Shown here piece after piece: positions 1 through 5,936 of a stretch of DNA of 6,372 bases. Position 1 is the stretch's first letter, and every line of letters starts with the position of its first letter. The notes below the pieces were generated by a model. That model was not told the origin of the DNA. It was given only the letters and a program-made list of their open reading frames with translations, and did not search any database. The translations under genes were made by a program, and so were the position numbers. Source of the stretch: Desulfuromonadales bacterium (GTDB taxonomy: Bacteria; Desulfobacterota; Desulfuromonadia; Desulfuromonadales; UBA2294). Location: contig JAUVAJ010000111.1 in NCBI GenBank assembly GCA_030591795.1, positions 1-6,372 on the forward strand, given 5' to 3'.

Positions 1-56
1 ACTTAAAATCTCTCGGCTTTAGGGCCGTCCGAGTTCGATTCTCGGTCCGGGCACCA
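1..56 (+). tRNA. tRNA-Leu (anticodon TAA), 5' end cut off by window edge
   Basis: This is the 3' part of a tRNA that reads UUA/UUG leucine codons. The anticodon loop is at 2-8 (CTTAAAA) with anticodon TAA at 4-6. The last anticodon-stem pair is A1-T9. A long variable arm pairs 14-17 with 24-27 (CGGC/GCCG), which marks a class II tRNA (Leu, Ser or bacterial Tyr). The T arm pairs CCGAG (29-33) with CTCGG (41-45) around the TTCGATT loop. The acceptor 3' strand is 46-52, followed by discriminator A53 and an encoded CCA at 54-56. The TAA anticodon and A73 discriminator select Leu over Ser. The D arm and 5' acceptor strand lie outside the window. A36-A37-A38 in the loop is the sequence context recognised for i6A37/ms2i6A37 modification by MiaA and MiaB. 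Confidence 0.95.
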
Positions 57-63
57 TAAACAA

Positions 64-89
64 GAAAGCACCCGAAATCGGGTGCTTTT
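64..89. terminator. Probable bidirectional Rho-independent terminator between tRNA-Leu and the AMMECR1 gene
   Basis: A near-perfect hairpin sits eight bases after the tRNA CCA end. AAGCACCCG (66-74) pairs with CGGGTGCTT (79-87) around a four-base AAAT loop, and A65-T88 can extend it. A T-rich tract (86-97, TTTTCTTATTTT) follows on the plus strand. On the minus strand the complement of the A-rich 61-67 gives a shorter T-rich tract (TTTCTTG). It fills most of the 40-base gap between the tRNA and the stop codon of the converging gene, so it can serve both. Confidence 0.85.
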
Positions 90-96
90 CTTATTT

Positions 97-636
97 TCAA
101 TCGCTGAAGACCTCGGCGCTGAATATATATATATCGGTCTCTTCTGCTTCCCACGAATCTGTAGGCAGGCCGGCTTTTATGCAGGTCTGTTTCAGGAAGG
201 TTTCACGATCCCAGTTATGCTCGGTAGCCACCTGGGGCAGCAGAACACCACGGTAATAACCTTTTTCAAGATAAATGCCGTGGGTGCCGATTTCTATAGT
301 CTCGATAGTATCGATTTTTTCTAATGGCGAAAGAACCGAAATGTCAATTGAGATGTTATTGATTTCATCTTCTTGCAGTGGGTAAAAGCGGGGGTCTTTG
401 CAGGCTGAAGCGGACGCCATCTCGGCTACCTCTTTAAACAGTGGAAGGTCAGACTGAAAATTGCCGATACAACCCCTTAGCTCTTCATTCAGTTTGATTG
501 TTACAAAGCATCCGCTGCGTGTGTTCAGTGCTTTCTCTTCTCTTGGCTCCGGGGTAGTGTCTTCTTCCCGAACGACAGCTACTATGGCCTTGTGTGCGAT
601 ATCAAGCAGGATCTTTTTTTCTTTGCTTTTAAGCAT
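97..636 (-). CDS. amrA: AMMECR1-domain protein (AmmeMemoRadiSam system protein A)
   Basis: A 179-residue protein covering a full AMMECR1 domain. Visible family motifs include GCFVTIK (43-48), the hallmark LRGCIG (residues 53-58), DPRF (81-84), SVLSP (100-104), YRGVLLPQVA (128-137) and FL..C.KAGLP (147-158). Bacterial members are named for genomic co-occurrence with a MEMO-family protein (B) and a radical SAM protein. The biochemical role is not established; a cytoplasmic location is expected because no signal or membrane segment is visible. The ATG at 636 is preceded by a strong GGAGG (646-650 on the opposite strand) nine bases upstream, which supports this start. The gene is divergent from the M48-like gene and convergent with tRNA-Leu, so it should be monocistronic, and no MEMO or radical SAM partner of this type is in the window. 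Family assignment is firm; the symbol is the system-style name. Confidence 0.92.
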   Translation of the reverse strand: MLKSKEKKILLDIAHKAIVAVVREEDTTPEPREEKALNTRSGCFVTIKLNEELRGCIGNFQSDLPLFKEVAEMASASACKDPRFYPLQEDEINNISIDISVLSPLEKIDTIETIEIGTHGIYLEKGYYRGVLLPQVATEHNWDRETFLKQTCIKAGLPTDSWEAEETDIYIFSAEVFSD

Positions 637-697
637 CTGTCACGGCCTCCAGGATGAGAGTCTGTCCAGTAATTTCAGGATGATATAAATTGACCAC

Positions 698-726
698 ATG
701 CTATGCGTTATGTCGAAATTTTGCAA
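698..726 (-). promoter_or_regulatory. Candidate sigma-70-like promoter for the AMMECR1 gene
   Basis: Read on the minus strand there is a TTGCAA -35 box (721-726) and a TAGCAT -10 box (698-703) separated by 17 bases, each matching four of six consensus positions. It would give a leader of about 55 bases before the ATG at 636. This is a consensus match only and is tentative. Confidence 0.3.
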
Positions 727-784
727 GTGGACATTGTTGCGTTTATACAAAAATCAGTATAGATCAAATTTTCTCAATCAGGAC

Positions 785-813
785 TTGTGGGATGTGGCAG
801 AAGGCTTTAGAAT
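785..813 (+). promoter_or_regulatory. Candidate sigma-70-like promoter for the M48-like/PH gene pair
   Basis: TTGTGG (785-790) and TAGAAT (808-813) are separated by exactly 17 bases. The -10 box matches five of six consensus positions and the -35 only three. Transcription would begin near 820, about 20 bases before the ATG at 841. An alternative pair, TTGTTG (734-739) and TATAGA (758-763) with an 18-base spacer, lies further upstream and is a weaker match. The rest of the 637-840 gap is AT-rich and shows no other gene. Confidence 0.4.
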
Positions 814-824
814 TACACACTTAA

Positions 825-838
825 ATTTCATGGGAAAT
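825..838 (+). promoter_or_regulatory. Weak ribosome binding site inside a small inverted repeat
   Basis: The only Shine-Dalgarno-like stretch before the ATG at 841 is GGGA (832-835), five bases upstream. It overlaps a five-base inverted repeat, ATTTC (825-829) and GAAAT (834-838), around a four-base ATGG loop. The stem is AT-rich and would be weakly stable, so any effect on translation is speculative. An out-of-frame ATG occurs at 830-832. Confidence 0.3.
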
Positions 839-840
839 CG

Positions 841-2100
841 ATGCGAAAAATCTTTAATAATTATTTAAATATTTTCTTTATTTTATTGTTCCTTTCTTTG
901 TTCATGCAGAGTTGTGCTGTAGTTCGCCCGGTTGTAGATGTCTCTACCATTTCATTTGCTGACGAATTGGCTTATGGGGAGCGGGTGAACCCATTTGTTT
1001 TGCAACGTCTTGGTGCCGCCAGTCTGGACGAATCCGCTCAAATGTATCTTCAACGAATCGGCGCCAGACTTAATGTCGGTAATTATAACTATAAATTCAC
1101 TCTGGTAAATGACCCATTGCCAGCGGCTTTTGCTTTACCTGCCGGTGAAATTGTTCTGACACAGGGTCTATTTTGTCATCTAGAGACGGAAGCAGAGTTG
1201 ACGGCTGTACTGGCACATCTTCTCGGTCACGATATGGCCAGGCATGGTCTGCAACAAGCCTTGACTGCGAGTGATGCGCTTTTCTCCATCCCGGATAATT
1301 ATGAAGCTGCTGTTGTCTCATCTGATTTACTGGCTGAAACATTCAGTGCTGATCAGGAAATAATTGCCGATCAATATGCAGAAAGGATATTGGCTGAATC
1401 TGGTTTAGAGTTGCTGTCTGTTACCAGTTTGATCTCGATCATCTATGCACGGATTGAAAATCTTGAGGACCTGCAAGTCGGGGCGATGATTCAGCGGCAT
1501 CCACTTTCAGCCAAACGGCTCAAGGCCGCTCAGAGTAGCGGTGCACTTCTTGTCGTTGATGTGTCAGACGCTAAGGAACTCGACTCGCTTAGCTTTGTCG
1601 AGGTCAGAACGGCTCTGCTGGCAACACGACCAGCATATGGATTGTACCAACAGGCACTCAAACTGGAGAAACAGGCTGAAGTTGACCAGGCTATTGCTCT
1701 TTATTTACAAGCGGCTGTTGCCGCACCTGAAGAGGCATTTATTCTGACTGGCCTCGGTATGGCTTATATGCGTCAAGGTGTACTTGTTGCTGCACGGCAA
1801 CATCTGACACGCGCATCACGCATCGACAGTTACTATTATTATCCGCAACTTGGCCTGGGTTATATCTATTTGCAGCAAAAAGATTTCATTCAGGCGGCCA
1901 AACGGTTGCGGCGCAGCCAGACTTTGTTGCCGACTGCTCAGGGAGGTTACCTTCTCGCCCGGGTGTTTGATGAAACGGGGAACACGCAGGCGTCTTTGAC
2001 TGCGTATCGGGATGTTGTCCATTACTTTAAAGGGAGCCAGATGGGGGATTTAGCTGAACAACGGATCGCTGAACTGGAGTCGTCACTTGAACTGGAATGA
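841..2100 (+). CDS. Probable lipoprotein: M48-fold, BepA-like protein with TPRs and a degenerate (HLLGH) active site
   Basis: A 419-residue envelope protein. Residues 1-24 form a signal sequence (R2, K3, hydrophobic 9-22) ending in a non-ideal lipobox M-Q-S-C25; Ala at +2 would favour the outer membrane. Residues about 40-230 match an M48 peptidase domain: the conserved segment AFALPAGEIVLTQGL (96-110), a helix with H126-L-L-G-H130, E173 in the ExxAD motif, and H220-P221, which corresponds to the late His of BepA-type proteins. The catalytic Glu of HEXXH is replaced by Leu127 (codon CTT), so proteolysis by the usual mechanism is not expected, while the zinc ligands remain. Residues about 265-400 hold three to four TPR-like repeats, as in BepA (E. 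coli YfgC), a periplasmic factor that assists and degrades outer-membrane proteins such as LptD. The protein is somewhat shorter than E. coli BepA. It overlaps the downstream PH-domain gene by 14 bases. Inference: a structural or chaperone-like relative rather than an active protease. Confidence 0.85.
   Translation: MRKIFNNYLNIFFILLFLSLFMQSCAVVRPVVDVSTISFADELAYGERVNPFVLQRLGAASLDESAQMYLQRIGARLNVGNYNYKFTLVNDPLPAAFALPAGEIVLTQGLFCHLETEAELTAVLAHLLGHDMARHGLQQALTASDALFSIPDNYEAAVVSSDLLAETFSADQEIIADQYAERILAESGLELLSVTSLISIIYARIENLEDLQVGAMIQRHPLSAKRLKAAQSSGALLVVDVSDAKELDSLSFVEVRTALLATRPAYGLYQQALKLEKQAEVDQAIALYLQAAVAAPEEAFILTGLGMAYMRQGVLVAARQHLTRASRIDSYYYYPQLGLGYIYLQQKDFIQAAKRLRRSQTLLPTAQGGYLLARVFDETGNTQASLTAYRDVVHYFKGSQMGDLAEQRIAELESSLELE
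2076..2089 (+). promoter_or_regulatory. Ribosome binding site and TTG start of the PH-domain gene
   Basis: GGAG (2076-2079) lies seven bases before a TTG at 2087-2089, inside the end of the upstream gene. No in-frame ATG exists until near the C-terminus of the product (residue 163), and the predicted N-terminus fits directly onto the ETIVWQGKP segment. These points decide the TTG start and suggest translational coupling to the upstream stop at 2098-2100. Confidence 0.75.
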
Positions 2101-2635
2101 TCATCTGTACAAGAATGAGACTATCGTCTGGCAAGGCAAACCGGCACCGCGTTGTTATACTCTGCGTAATTGGCCGCATTCGTTGTTTGGTCTGGTGTTG
2201 CTGCTCGCTTGTCTGGTCTGGTTTTATGTCGGCATCAACATTGGACATGACACGCAATCGACAGTCTATGGCTGGCTCCCGGTACCGTTTCTGCTGGCCA
2301 GTCTGTACCTGCTCATCGGACACCTGTTGATTGCACGCCTGGAGTGGGATTCAGTCTATTATGCCGTCACTGATCAACGGGTTTTGGCGCAACAGGGTCT
2401 GGTTAAGAAAACCATTTCCTCGTTGTTGCTTGAAGATATAGTATGGTTCAGGTTGAAATCATTTTCCGAAAATCTCGGATCGGTGTCAATTCGGGGGCAA
2501 AGAGATAGTGGTTCCGTTACTATTGCGTGCATTGAACAGCCCCGTCAATTTACAGATTTGTTGGAGAAGGCAATGGTGCAGAGCGGAGTAATTCCAGCAG
2601 AATGTACAGAAGTAGAGCTAAGCGGTAGCGATTGA
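2087..2635 (+). CDS. Membrane protein with bacterial PH domain (bPH2/DUF304 type)
   Basis: A 182-residue protein that starts at TTG. The N-terminal segment E11-T-I-V-W-Q-G-K-P is the kind of short motif often found before the membrane hairpin in bacterial PH-domain proteins. Two hydrophobic helices follow at about 32-51 and 63-84, separated by a short polar stretch (NIGHDTQST). Residues about 89-165 fit a YdbS/YdbT-like PH domain: YYAVTDQRVL, then GLVKKTISSLLLEDI, a GSVSIRG strand, and a final amphipathic helix (QFTDLLEKAM). The likely topology places the PH domain on one face of the inner membrane; the ligand is unknown. The gene shares a 14-base overlap with the BepA-like gene, so the two proteins are probably made together and may act in the same envelope process. 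That functional link is inference. Confidence 0.8.
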   Translation: MNWNDHLYKNETIVWQGKPAPRCYTLRNWPHSLFGLVLLLACLVWFYVGINIGHDTQSTVYGWLPVPFLLASLYLLIGHLLIARLEWDSVYYAVTDQRVLAQQGLVKKTISSLLLEDIVWFRLKSFSENLGSVSIRGQRDSGSVTIACIEQPRQFTDLLEKAMVQSGVIPAECTEVELSGSD

Positions 2636-2642
2636 CACCAGT

Positions 2643-2670
2643 TTGACTCAATTTTTAGCAGACTTTTAAT
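2643..2670 (+). promoter_or_regulatory. Candidate sigma-70 promoter for miaB
   Basis: TTGACT (2643-2648) and TTTAAT (2665-2670) each match five of six consensus bases, with a 16-base spacer, in the 58-base gap before miaB. Transcription would start near 2677. A perfect TTGACA at 2632-2637, overlapping the stop codon of the PH gene, has no convincing -10 box at a suitable distance. This is the best promoter match in the window, and it suggests miaB and the regulator genes after it can be transcribed separately from the M48-like/PH pair. Confidence 0.55.
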
Positions 2671-2693
2671 CAGTGAGAATAAAGTAGTTATTC

Positions 2694-4016
2694 ATGACTA
2701 AACATTTTTACCTTGAAACATTCGGTTGTCAGATGAATATCGTCGATTCCGAGCGGATCGCTGATATGCTGACAAATATCGGTTATTTGCAGACCGATGA
2801 CTCAAAACAGGCAGATCTGGTCCTGCTCAACACTTGCTCGGTTCGTGACAAAGCAGAGCGAAGAGTTTACGGTCATCTCGGCCGATTCAAATCGCTCAAA
2901 AAAAAGAACCCGGATTTGATTGTTGGTGTCGGTGGTTGTGTCGCTCAGCAGGAGGGCGAACGCCTGCTCGAAAACATCCCACATCTGGATATTGTTTTCG
3001 GTACGCATAATATTCACAAGTTGCCAGAGATGGTGCAATTGGTGGAGAAGAAGCAGGGACGGTTTCAGGAAACAGACTTTCTCGACCGGGAAACCCGGTT
3101 GCAGCTGTTCCCACAGCGCCGTGGCGGGGAGGCGCTTACTCGGTTTGTCACTATTATACAGGGGTGTGACAATTTCTGTTCTTACTGCATTGTGCCACAT
3201 GTCCGGGGCCGGGAGATCAGCCGTCCAAGCATTGAAATTATTCAGGAAATAACAGAATTGTCAGCCGAAGGAGTGAAAGAAGTCACCCTGATAGGTCAAA
3301 ACGTCAACTCTTATGGCAATAGGGTTGAAGGTGAGCTCAGTTTTGCCAACCTACTCGAGGCGGTGGCTGCAATTAGCGGTATTGAACGGATCCGTTTCAC
3401 CACGTCGCATCCCAAGGATATATCGGATGATTTAATCGAGTGTTTCGGCCGTATTGATAAAATTTGCAAGCACATTCATCTGCCGGTACAGTGCGGGTCA
3501 GATCGTGTTCTTAAGCTGATGAATCGTGGTTACACCCGGGCGCATTACCTTGAGTTGGTTGCCCGTTTAAAAACAGCCTGCCCTGAGGTTCGCTTGACGA
3601 CCGATATAATTGTCGGTTTTCCCGGTGAAACTGACGATGATTTTGCCGAGACGCTGTCGCTGGTCGAAGCCGTCGGTTATGCGGATGCCTTCACATTTTA
3701 TTATTCGGCCCGACCCGGAACGTCGGCTGCTGAGCTTAAAGATGATCTGGCCTTAGATGTAAAACAACAGAGATTTGATAGACTAGTGAAATTGCAGCAG
3801 GAAACCAGCAGCCGGATCTGGGCTCAGGATATTGGTTCAATTCTTCCGGTGCTGGTTGAAGGCGAAAGTCGGGAAGGTGCTGGACAGCTATGCGGACGTA
3901 CAGACTGGAACCGGCTGGTGAAATTCAAGGGGAAAAGCGAGTTGATCGGAACAATTATTCCGATCAAGATAATAGAAAGTAACCGTAGTGCTCAACTTGG
4001 CGAACTGATCAGTTAA
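2694..4016 (+). CDS. miaB: tRNA-2-methylthio-N6-dimethylallyladenosine synthase MiaB
   Basis: A 440-residue radical SAM methylthiotransferase that converts i6A37 to ms2i6A37 in tRNAs reading UNN codons, using two [4Fe-4S] clusters and S-adenosylmethionine in the cytoplasm. The N-terminal UPF0004 domain carries the auxiliary-cluster cysteines C12 (GCQMN), C48 (NTCSVR) and C82 (GGCVAQ). The radical SAM motif CxxxCxxC is C158, C162 and C165, followed by IVPHVRGREISRP. Later conserved segments are GQNVNSYG (201-208), TTSHP (236-240), IIVGFPGET (305-313) and YYSARPGT (336-343). A C-terminal TRAM domain (about 373-435) includes GRTDWNRLVKF, typical of MiaB. Length is normal for the family. The usual QSGS segment reads QCGS, with C267. 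The ATG at 2694 is required to keep C12, although its ribosome binding site is poor. It probably heads a transcript that includes the regulators downstream. Confidence 0.97.
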   Translation: MTKHFYLETFGCQMNIVDSERIADMLTNIGYLQTDDSKQADLVLLNTCSVRDKAERRVYGHLGRFKSLKKKNPDLIVGVGGCVAQQEGERLLENIPHLDIVFGTHNIHKLPEMVQLVEKKQGRFQETDFLDRETRLQLFPQRRGGEALTRFVTIIQGCDNFCSYCIVPHVRGREISRPSIEIIQEITELSAEGVKEVTLIGQNVNSYGNRVEGELSFANLLEAVAAISGIERIRFTTSHPKDISDDLIECFGRIDKICKHIHLPVQCGSDRVLKLMNRGYTRAHYLELVARLKTACPEVRLTTDIIVGFPGETDDDFAETLSLVEAVGYADAFTFYYSARPGTSAAELKDDLALDVKQQRFDRLVKLQQETSSRIWAQDIGSILPVLVEGESREGAGQLCGRTDWNRLVKFKGKSELIGTIIPIKIIESNRSAQLGELIS

Positions 4017-4049
4017 AACGACTGAGTTGCCTCAACGATTGGAGTTCTT

Positions 4050-5936
4050 ATGGCCAAGGGCCGTATCCTTGCCATCGACGATAAACCGTTTTATCAACGG
4101 TTCTATAAAAACCTCTTCGAGGATGAGGGCTACTATGTCTTCGTTGCGGATTCGGTAGAGATGGGGCTAGATGCCCTGAATCGCGAAGAGTTTGATCTGA
4201 TTATCGCTGACATTGCACTGGGTGAGCTTAAAGGGTTGGAGCTGGTTGTTGCTATCCAGCAGTTTGCACCGCATCAGGAAGTGCTGATTATCACCGGACA
4301 TCAGGATGTGGCGCTCGCTGTTCAGGCCCTCAAGGTCGGTGTCGTCGACTATCAATTGAAGCCGATCAACCCTGAAGAGTTGCTGATGCAGATTAACCGT
4401 ATTCTGCTCCGGCAATCTGTTGGTCGTGAGCATAGACGGCTGATCGATGAGAACATGGAATTTTATTATCTCATGTCTCGTTACAATCGGTGCATTGATC
4501 TGCTTAAGGTGGATGACCTCGATCGCCTTGGTGATTTGATCCTCGATACTATGATGGAGCTGCTTTCAGCTGAAGGTGGCGTGCTCTGGTTAGCCAGTCA
4601 GGATGGTGATAAATTCCATTATCGGGCCAAACGTGGCCTGGCCCGCCTGCAGAAAGATGAAGAGACCGTTAAAGTTGGTGAGTCTGAGCAGCGGCTGATC
4701 CGCGAGGCTCGGGCTGTCTTGTTGCAAAAGGGCCGTTATCTCTACCTGCCACTGCAACACGAGAGTCATCCGTTGGCAATGGTGCGGATGGAGCTCCCGA
4801 CCGGTCGAGAAATTTTTACTGCTCGTGATCAGAAAGTCGCAGATCTGGTGTCGATTTTTGCCGCCAGTTCCTTACGCTATGTACTACAGATTCGCGAGTT
4901 GCAAAGAGGTTCTCTGCGGGCTGCGCAGAAAGAGGCCTATAATATGGCCTTCTTCAATGACCATGCTGCCAAGGAACTGTACAAGGCGCGTCGTTATAAT
5001 CGGCGAATGTCGTTTGTCCAGTTGACGATCGATAATTTCACCCTGCTCAAAAGTAAATTTCTTGATCGGGAGATAGAAGAAGGACAGCAACTGCTGCTGG
5101 AAAAGGTTAATGAGGTTCTGCGAGACGCTGACATCATGGCGCAGTACAAAGATGACGTATATCACATCTTGTTGCCGGAGACAGATTACTGGGGTTCTCT
5201 GGTTACCCAGAAACGTTTACGTAAGGCGATTGACGGTAAATTAAAGCTCAGCAATATGCACCGTGATGCTTTGATTGAAGTCTATATGCGCTCAGCATCT
5301 TTCCCGGCCGACGGTTCATCCATTGAGGAGCTGGAGCGGGTTACAACCGGCCGACTGGAACGACTTAAGTCAGGACTATTATATCGCAGCAAACTGCGCC
5401 AAAAAGGCTTCTGGACTGTCGTTAAATCGTTACTGGGTCCTAAGGGGGAATCGTTTGTCGCCGTTGACCAGAAAAAGTCTGGCCAGACGATGCCCAGATA
5501 TGAAGCGCCGGGGAAAAGCCGTTACGTTACCATGCCGGCCTCACGTCTGACGGAGATCCTCAAATCGTTATGTCGTGAAGTTACAGAGCCCGGACGTTCC
5601 AGTGGAGTGCTGTTTTATGGTTGTCAGGATTTTGAAACAGTACGCCGTGATTTGACAAGTCTTGAGGATCTTGAACAGTCAGCGACCACACTCTTTCTTC
5701 TTGGTGGCCGTCAAAGGGTGAGTTGGGAGATGCAGCGCGTAGTGCCAATCTTTATTGACGATGTCAATTTTAAGAAGACGACATTCCTGCTTTATCTGAA
5801 TGAGGATTACGCGTATGCGTTGTTTGCTGAGTCGACCGTGGACGGTGTGAGCGGTTTTCATACTTCGGATTTTTATTTCGTCGAGAACATGATCGCCAAG
5901 CTTCAGGACTTGTATAAGTTGAGGGCACAGATATGA
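4050..5936 (+). CDS. Response regulator: receiver, GAF-like, degenerate GGDEF with RxxD, and unassigned C-terminal domain
   Basis: A 628-residue cytoplasmic signalling protein. The receiver domain (about 4-120) has every canonical residue: D10/D11 acidic pair, phospho-acceptor D54, T82, and K104-P105. A helical linker (125-150) leads into a GAF-like region (about 150-280), which ends in a helix. Residues about 297-440 resemble a GGDEF domain: FVQLTIDNF (322-330) corresponds to the usual lmlDIDxFK strand and YHILLPETD (371-379) to the strand after the signature. The signature itself is KDDVY (367-371) instead of GGDEF, so cyclase activity is not expected. R358-x-x-D361 sits five residues before it, where an I-site would be. 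After a polar linker (about 465-490), residues 491-628 form a further alpha/beta domain with possible similarity to DICT sensor domains, which I cannot confirm. GGAG (4041-4044) lies five bases before the ATG. It follows miaB by 33 bases with no terminator visible, and its stop overlaps the next start. Confidence 0.85.
   Translation: MAKGRILAIDDKPFYQRFYKNLFEDEGYYVFVADSVEMGLDALNREEFDLIIADIALGELKGLELVVAIQQFAPHQEVLIITGHQDVALAVQALKVGVVDYQLKPINPEELLMQINRILLRQSVGREHRRLIDENMEFYYLMSRYNRCIDLLKVDDLDRLGDLILDTMMELLSAEGGVLWLASQDGDKFHYRAKRGLARLQKDEETVKVGESEQRLIREARAVLLQKGRYLYLPLQHESHPLAMVRMELPTGREIFTARDQKVADLVSIFAASSLRYVLQIRELQRGSLRAAQKEAYNMAFFNDHAAKELYKARRYNRRMSFVQLTIDNFTLLKSKFLDREIEEGQQLLLEKVNEVLRDADIMAQYKDDVYHILLPETDYWGSLVTQKRLRKAIDGKLKLSNMHRDALIEVYMRSASFPADGSSIEELERVTTGRLERLKSGLLYRSKLRQKGFWTVVKSLLGPKGESFVAVDQKKSGQTMPRYEAPGKSRYVTMPASRLTEILKSLCREVTEPGRSSGVLFYGCQDFETVRRDLTSLEDLEQSATTLFLLGGRQRVSWEMQRVVPIFIDDVNFKKTTFLLYLNEDYAYALFAESTVDGVSGFHTSDFYFVENMIAKLQDLYKLRAQI

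Noticed and set aside
1..56. tRNA 3' end as an attachment site for an integrated element
   Set aside because: No integrase and no repeat of the tRNA end were seen in the window, and the following genes look like ordinary chromosomal genes.
461..688. Open frame of 75 codons on the plus strand opposite the AMMECR1 gene
   Set aside because: It is antisense to a gene with clear family motifs, and its product is a low-complexity Ser-rich sequence with no recognisable domain.
728..740. Possible sigma-54 promoter (TGG...TTGC)
   Set aside because: Only six bases separate TGG and TTGC, whereas a -24/-12 element needs eight, and the CAC part of the -24 box is absent.
2802..3200. Open frame of 132 codons on the minus strand inside miaB
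   Set aside because: It lies fully within the conserved miaB coding region, and its product shows no recognisable motif; it is a shadow of codon bias.
4003..4014. Perfect 12-base palindrome AACTGATCAGTT at the end of miaB
   Set aside because: It lies over the last codons and stop of miaB, has no loop or T-tract for a terminator, and no second copy was noticed to suggest an operator.
4022..4036. Small hairpin in the gap between miaB and the response regulator
   Set aside because: The stem is only four pairs (GTTG/CAAC or TGAG/CTCA) with no T-tract, so it does not support termination; the genes are more likely co-transcribed.
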